From: CAZHAC01 sp964383855
GTDB lineage: Bacteria; Chloroflexota; Dormibacteria; Dormibacterales; Dormibacteraceae
DNA: 33,564 bases
Assembly (NCBI GenBank): GCA_964383855.1
Contig: CAYLIP010000027.1
Coordinates: forward strand, 1 to 33,564
Direction: 5' to 3'
Part shown: positions 28,012 to 33,564 of the stretch, one piece after another
Position numbering within the stretch: the first letter of the stretch is position 1
How the letters are laid out: each line of letters begins with the position of its first letter
Position numbers and translations under genes: made by a program
Notes under the pieces: model-generated
What the model was told of the DNA's origin: nothing
What the model saw: the letters and a program-made list of their open reading frames with translations, nothing else
Databases searched by the model: none

Positions 28012-29619
28012 CTAGCTCTTCACAACCGACACGCTGTCCGCGGCCAGGTCACACACAACCGTGACCGGGCCGCGGACCATTTCCAGCCTCTGACCCTCGA
28101 CACGAACCTCGACGCGATCGAGCCGGCCGTCACGCAGCTCGGGCGTCTCCCGGCGGAGCGCGATCAAGCGCCGGTACCACTCCAACATCTCCTTGTGCGC
28201 CGGCTCGGAAAGCTCGTTCCAGCGGAGCCGCGATCGCTCCCAGCTCGACCGATCCTGGGGGTCGGGGACCGATGCCGGATCCCAGCCGAACGCCTCGAAT
28301 TCGTGTATCCGGCCCTCGCTGGTGGCACGCGCCACGGCGGGATCGGTGTGCGAGGAAAAGAACAGAAAGGGCGTCGATGCTGCCCACTCCTCACCCATGA
28401 AGAGAAGCGGCACGAACGGTGAGCAGAGCACCAGCGCCGCCGCCATCCTGAGCCGCTCCGTCGACGTCAGCATCGACAGCCGCTCACCCCGGGCGCGGTT
28501 GCCGACCTGGTCGTGGTTCTGCGCGTAGGCGAGGAAGCGGCTGCCCTCCAGGCTGTGGTCACGACCGTGGCGGCGGCGCCGGTGCTGCGAGCGCTGGCCG
28601 GTGTAGACATACGCTTGGCGAAGCGCCCGCTCGACGTCCTCGATGGCGCCGAAGTCGCGGTAATAACCCTGCCGCTCGCCGGTCAGAGCGGCGTGGACAG
28701 CGTGGTGGAAGTCGTCGCTCCACTGCGCATCCAGCCCGTAGCCGCCGCGCGACGGCGGCGTCACGATCCGCGGGTCATTGAGGTCCGATTCGGCGATGAG
28801 GAGCCGCGGCGGACGCGACGTCAGCTGCTCCACCCGCTGCGCCAGCTCCTCGAGGATGTGCGTGGCCGAGGCGTCGACGATGGCGTGCACCGCATCGAGG
28901 CGAAGGCCGTCGAGGTGGTAATCGCGCAGCCACATCAGCGCGTTGTCCACGAAGAAGGCGCGGACCTCGTCCGAGTCGGGTCCGTCGAAGTTGATGGCCG
29001 GCCCCCACGGCGTGTGGTGGCGGTCGGTGAAGTAGGGACCGTAGCGGCCCAGGTAGTTTCCCTCGGGACCGAGGTGGTTGTAGACGACATCGAGAAGCAC
29101 GGCCACGCCGCGCCCGTGGCAGGCGTCCACCAGTCGCTTCAGGCCGTCCGGTCCTCCGTAGGCGTGGTGCGGCGCGTAGAGGTCGACGCCGTCGTAGCCC
29201 CATCCGCGGTCGCCGGCGAACTCGGCCACCGGCATCAGCTCGATGCAGTTGACCCCCAGCTCGAGGAGGTGGTCGAGGTGCTCGAGGACCCCGGCAAACG
29301 TGCCCTCGCTGGAGAACGTGCCGGCGTGCAGCTCGTAGATCACCAAATCGGCGAGGGCGGGCCGCATCCACTCCCCATCCGTCCAGGCAAACGCGGAGTG
29401 GTCGATTGTCCGCGAAGGACCGTGGACGCCCTCCGGCTGCCAGGGCGAGCGGGGATCAGGCAGCGGGGTGCCGTCGACCACGTACCGGTAGTCGGTGCCG
29501 GGGCCGCACTCGGCCTCGACCGAGCACCAGCCGTCCTCGCCCCGCACCATGGGCAGCCGCCGGCCGGCGAGCTCCAGCTCGATCGATCCCGGGTCGGGCG
29601 CCCAGACCTCGAACCTCAT
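28012..29619 (-). CDS. treZ: Malto-oligosyltrehalose trehalohydrolase
   Basis: The 535-residue GH13 enzyme releases trehalose from maltooligosyl-trehalose in the cytoplasm. It has an N-terminal CBM48-like domain (MRFEVWAPDPGSIELELAG), then DVVYNHLGPEGNYLG. The nucleophile Asp is in GLRLDAVHAIVD (about 240), the acid in LIAESDLND (about 278) and the third carboxylate in AQNHDQVGNRARG (about 369). FMGEEWAASTPFLFF is a TreZ hallmark. The upstream-extended frame to 30441 is a shadow of treY. ATG 29619 overlaps the treY stop (ATGA). It is the last gene of the treX-treY-treZ set. Confidence 0.96.
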   Translation of the reverse strand: MRFEVWAPDPGSIELELAGRRLPMVRGEDGWCSVEAECGPGTDYRYVVDGTPLPDPRSPWQPEGVHGPSRTIDHSAFAWTDGEWMRPALADLVIYELHAGTFSSEGTFAGVLEHLDHLLELGVNCIELMPVAEFAGDRGWGYDGVDLYAPHHAYGGPDGLKRLVDACHGRGVAVLLDVVYNHLGPEGNYLGRYGPYFTDRHHTPWGPAINFDGPDSDEVRAFFVDNALMWLRDYHLDGLRLDAVHAIVDASATHILEELAQRVEQLTSRPPRLLIAESDLNDPRIVTPPSRGGYGLDAQWSDDFHHAVHAALTGERQGYYRDFGAIEDVERALRQAYVYTGQRSQHRRRRHGRDHSLEGSRFLAYAQNHDQVGNRARGERLSMLTSTERLRMAAALVLCSPFVPLLFMGEEWAASTPFLFFSSHTDPAVARATSEGRIHEFEAFGWDPASVPDPQDRSSWERSRLRWNELSEPAHKEMLEWYRRLIALRRETPELRDGRLDRVEVRVEGQRLEMVRGPVTVVCDLAADSVSVVKS

Positions 29620-32267
29620 GCCGGGGACAGCAGCCCGACCGGGAACTCCTCGAGGATGCGGTCGACCGGGAGCTCGCCGCCCTCGAACTCGCGTCCCGAG
29701 AACTCGTCCCGCCACCGGCCCGGCGGCAGCTCGACGCGCGTGTCCCCCCAGCCCCCGGCGAGTCCCATCAGGAGGCGCGGCGCCAGGGTCACGGCCCTCG
29801 AGTCGCGGGCGAATGCAACCAGGTGCTCGGCGCGGGCTCCCCGCGCGATCAGAGGCTGGTAGGCGCCGCCCAGGAAGGCGTCCGGCAGCCGGCGGCGAAG
29901 CGCCAGCGCCCGCTGGACCACCATCAGCTTGGGCAGCCCCTCCTCTCGCCGGGCCCAGGCCTCGACCGCCGAGATCCCGGCGAGCAGCTCGTCCAGCAGG
30001 TTTTGGCGCCGCTCGAAATCGACCGGCCGCCGGTTGTCGGGATCGACCAGGCTCAGGTCCCACAGCTCGGTGCCCTGGTAGATGTCGGGGACGCCGGGCG
30101 CGGTCAGCGCGACCAGCTTCATCGAGAGGCTCGTCATCCACCCCGGAAGCACCAGGGGACGCACGAAGGCGTCGAGGTCGGCCGCGAACTCGCGGTCGGC
30201 CAGCACCGCCTGAACGAAGCCGCGCAATGCCGAGTCGTAGCGCTCGTTGGGCGCGATCCAGGAGGTGTACTCCTTGGCCTCGCGCGTCGCCTTCTCCATA
30301 TAGGCCAGCGCCCGCTCCGAGGACAGCGGATGGGCGCCGACCAGGACCTGGTAGAGGAGGTACTCGGCATTGCTGTCCGGGAATTCGTCTGTGCGGTAGC
30401 GCTCGTTGTGGGCCGACCAGCGCTCGACGGCGGCCGCCCAATCGGGCACCACCTCGCTCAGCAGGGCCAGCCGGGCGCGCACGTCCTCGGAGCGCTTGGT
30501 GTCGTGGGTCGAGGTTGACACCATGGCCGCCGGCCAGCGGACGGCGGCCGCGTGCGCGGCCTCGTGAAAGTCCTCGAGGCCGAGCGAGAACTGGTCCGGG
30601 TCGCCGCCGACCTCGTTGAGGCAGACCAGCCGGTTGAAGCTGTAGAAGGCGGTGTCCTCGACGCCCTTGGCCATCACCGGGCCCGAGGTCTGCTGGAAGC
30701 GGGCGACGAACTCCGACTCCTCGGGCCCGGTGTGGTCGAGGAGCATGACCTCGGCCATGAAGCGGAGCAGGTCGGCGTCGAGCTCGGGGCGCCGCGACGC
30801 TGCCGTCGAGACCGCCGTTTCCACGTGCCGGCGGTCGGCCTCGGTCACCTGCCCCACCTCGGGCCGCACGTACGTCCGGTAGACGGGCAGGCAGGCGAGC
30901 AGCTCCCGGACGGCGTCGCGAATCTCGCTCCGCGTGAAGTCCCGGTAGAAGCGGTTCTTCTCGCAGACCCGGACGAAAGCCGCGGTCACCCGGCGCTGGT
31001 CGGCAGCCAGGAGCTCGTCGATGACTCGCAGCTTGGCGGCGTAGACGAGCTCCTCCCAGGGCGCCCGGCGGCCGGTGAAGAGCTCGTAGAACCGGGTCAG
31101 CGGCTGCTGCGCTTCGGGCGCCACGAAGAGCCGCAGAAGCCGGTTCATGAAGTCGTACCCGGTCGTGCCCGCGACCGGCCAGGTCTCGGGCAGGTGCTCA
31201 CCCGGTTGGAGGATCTTCTCGGCCACCAGCCACGCTTGAGGGGCCCGCGTGTGCAGCCGGTCGAAGTACTCCTCGGGGTCGCGCAGGCCGTCCGGGTGGT
31301 CGATGCGGAGGCCGTCCAGCTGGCCGCGGTCGAGCCAGTCGAGCACACGCTCGTGCGCGGCGGCGAAAACGGCCGCATCCTCGACCCGGAGCCCGACCAG
31401 GGTGTTGATGTCGAAGAAGCGCCTGTAGTCGAGGTCCTGGCCGGCGGTCTGCCAGCGCGCGAGGCGGTAGTTCTGGCGGTCGAGCAGCCCGTCCAGCCGG
31501 TCGGGCATGGCGTTGACCCATTCGACGACGCCCTCCAGGGCGGCCGCGACATCGGTACGCCGGTAGGCCAGGTCGGCCAGGCGCGCCCTGATCGACACCT
31601 TGCGGGCGTGCCTCTCGACCGCCCGCTCGACCATCTCCGGCTGCAGCTCGGGCAGCTCCGCGCACTCGCGCGACAGCTCGGCCAGCTCCGCCGAACCGGC
31701 CCGCTCGGCCGCCACCTCGAGGAGCGCGTCGATCGAACGGGGCGCGACCGGGAACTCGTGCTCGAAGTAGCGGACGAGGAACACGCCGGTGGCGTCCCAT
31801 TCCAGCTTCAGATCGCCGCGCTGGAGCACGCGCCCGTAGTGGTCGCTGAGAACGGGCACCAGAATCAGGTTGCGCAGGCGCGGCTCGGGCGGGTCCCAGG
31901 AGACGTCGAAGTACATGGCGTAGCGGCTCGAGGGGCCGTCCTCGAGGACGTCCCACCACCAGGCGTTGCGGCGGCCCGCGATCGCCATGTGGTTGGGCAC
32001 GATGTCCAGCACCTGGCCCAGCCCCATCGCCTGCAGGCCCTGGACCATGGCCGCGTGCGCCGCCTCGCCGCCCAGCTCCTGGTTGACGTGCGAGGGGTCG
32101 ACCACGTCGTAGCCGTGGGTGCTCCCGGGCGCCGCCTGCAGGTAGGGCGAGGCGTAGAGATGGGTGACGCCGAGCCGGGTCAGGTAGCCGGCAATCCCGG
32201 CGCCCTGCTCGAAGCCGAAGTCAGGCGTGAACTGGACCCGGTAGGTGGCAAGCGGCTGGCGGGGCAA
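29616..32267 (-). CDS. treY: Malto-oligosyltrehalose synthase
   Basis: The 883-residue GH13 enzyme rearranges the reducing-end alpha-1,4 bond of maltodextrin to alpha,alpha-1,1. The start TYRVQFTPDFGFEQGAGIAG and YLTRLGVTHLYASPYLQAAP are typical, as are LDIVPNHMAI, LRIDHPDGLRDP (nucleophile, about 322), LVAEKILQPGEHLP (acid, about 350) and STHDTKRSEDVRAR (about 587). The length is in the usual range for TreY. The start is TTG 32267, 13 bases after the treX stop. It is coupled to treZ by a 4-base overlap. Confidence 0.96.
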   Translation of the reverse strand: MPRQPLATYRVQFTPDFGFEQGAGIAGYLTRLGVTHLYASPYLQAAPGSTHGYDVVDPSHVNQELGGEAAHAAMVQGLQAMGLGQVLDIVPNHMAIAGRRNAWWWDVLEDGPSSRYAMYFDVSWDPPEPRLRNLILVPVLSDHYGRVLQRGDLKLEWDATGVFLVRYFEHEFPVAPRSIDALLEVAAERAGSAELAELSRECAELPELQPEMVERAVERHARKVSIRARLADLAYRRTDVAAALEGVVEWVNAMPDRLDGLLDRQNYRLARWQTAGQDLDYRRFFDINTLVGLRVEDAAVFAAAHERVLDWLDRGQLDGLRIDHPDGLRDPEEYFDRLHTRAPQAWLVAEKILQPGEHLPETWPVAGTTGYDFMNRLLRLFVAPEAQQPLTRFYELFTGRRAPWEELVYAAKLRVIDELLAADQRRVTAAFVRVCEKNRFYRDFTRSEIRDAVRELLACLPVYRTYVRPEVGQVTEADRRHVETAVSTAASRRPELDADLLRFMAEVMLLDHTGPEESEFVARFQQTSGPVMAKGVEDTAFYSFNRLVCLNEVGGDPDQFSLGLEDFHEAAHAAAVRWPAAMVSTSTHDTKRSEDVRARLALLSEVVPDWAAAVERWSAHNERYRTDEFPDSNAEYLLYQVLVGAHPLSSERALAYMEKATREAKEYTSWIAPNERYDSALRGFVQAVLADREFAADLDAFVRPLVLPGWMTSLSMKLVALTAPGVPDIYQGTELWDLSLVDPDNRRPVDFERRQNLLDELLAGISAVEAWARREEGLPKLMVVQRALALRRRLPDAFLGGAYQPLIARGARAEHLVAFARDSRAVTLAPRLLMGLAGGWGDTRVELPPGRWRDEFSGREFEGGELPVDRILEEFPVGLLSPA

Positions 32268-32280
32268 CTGCGGCGCGGCT

Positions 32281-33564
<1,284 letters not shown>

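Noticed and set aside
28012..30441. treZ extended upstream to about 800 codons
   Set aside because: The extra part overlaps treY out of frame and has no family signal; ATG 29619 gives the normal TreZ N-terminus and an ATGA overlap.

Overview
This is a gene-dense, high-GC bacterial chromosome segment. It encodes ordinary cellular functions and shows no phage, transposase, integrase or CRISPR sequence. The lineage cannot be fixed from the sequence. The C-terminus of a tiny basic bS22/AURKAIP1-type ribosomal protein at the left edge, an actinobacterial-type arsenate reductase domain, a DUF2277 gene, a treX-treY-treZ cluster and many leaderless promoters suggest a terrabacterial soil lineage. Actinobacteria, Chloroflexota or candidate Dormibacterota-like organisms all fit (inference).

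Layout from left to right. 1-5117: the ribosomal protein tail and its terminator, a LemA protein, a phospholipase D-like lipoprotein, a DUF62-type SAM hydrolase, a sulfite-oxidase-like molybdoenzyme and a TPR+CAP lipoprotein. 5151-5226: tRNA-Ala(CGC). 5354-8630: a visibly less GC-rich block with two alpha/beta hydrolases, a SnoaL-like protein, a MarR-GNAT fusion and a 51-codon small ORF. 8798-10206: a ThiS/MoaD-like protein coupled to an Asp-box (BNR) beta-propeller. 10400-11617: a dehydrogenase fused to an arsenate reductase. 11600-13119: a histidine phosphatase, a small membrane protein and undecaprenyl-diphosphatase. 13166-16110: a YyaL-type thioredoxin-domain protein, a degenerate endonuclease V and a small membrane protein. 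16121-19243: DMT and MFS transporters and a patatin-like phospholipase. 19311-21949: a cysteine-less HesB/IscA-like protein, a cyclase-family hydrolase, a beta-hydroxyacid dehydrogenase with extra C-terminal sequence, and a GNAT. 21961-26079: a secreted CocE-like hydrolase, an acyl-CoA ligase-like enzyme and an SDR. 26133-28004: DUF2277, a PPOX-like flavoprotein and two small membrane proteins. 28012-33564: treZ, treY and treX (treX is cut by the right edge), which convert glycogen or maltodextrin to trehalose.

The most general signal is regulatory. At least twelve genes have a TANNNT box 6-8 bases before the start codon, the spacing expected for leaderless mRNAs. This pattern also fixes several uncertain starts (uppP, the TPR-CAP protein, the SDR and the HesB-like gene). 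Only two genes, at 8630 and 27594, have strong Shine-Dalgarno sequences. Two promoters are built into the stop codon of the preceding gene.

The observations I would follow first are the dehydrogenase-ArsC fusion, the coupled ThiS-like/BNR pair, the small ORF with a perfect ribosome binding site, the endonuclease V that has lost catalytic residues, and the mutually exclusive hairpins at 27452-27513. I do not see one large, clearly new defence or biosynthetic system here.
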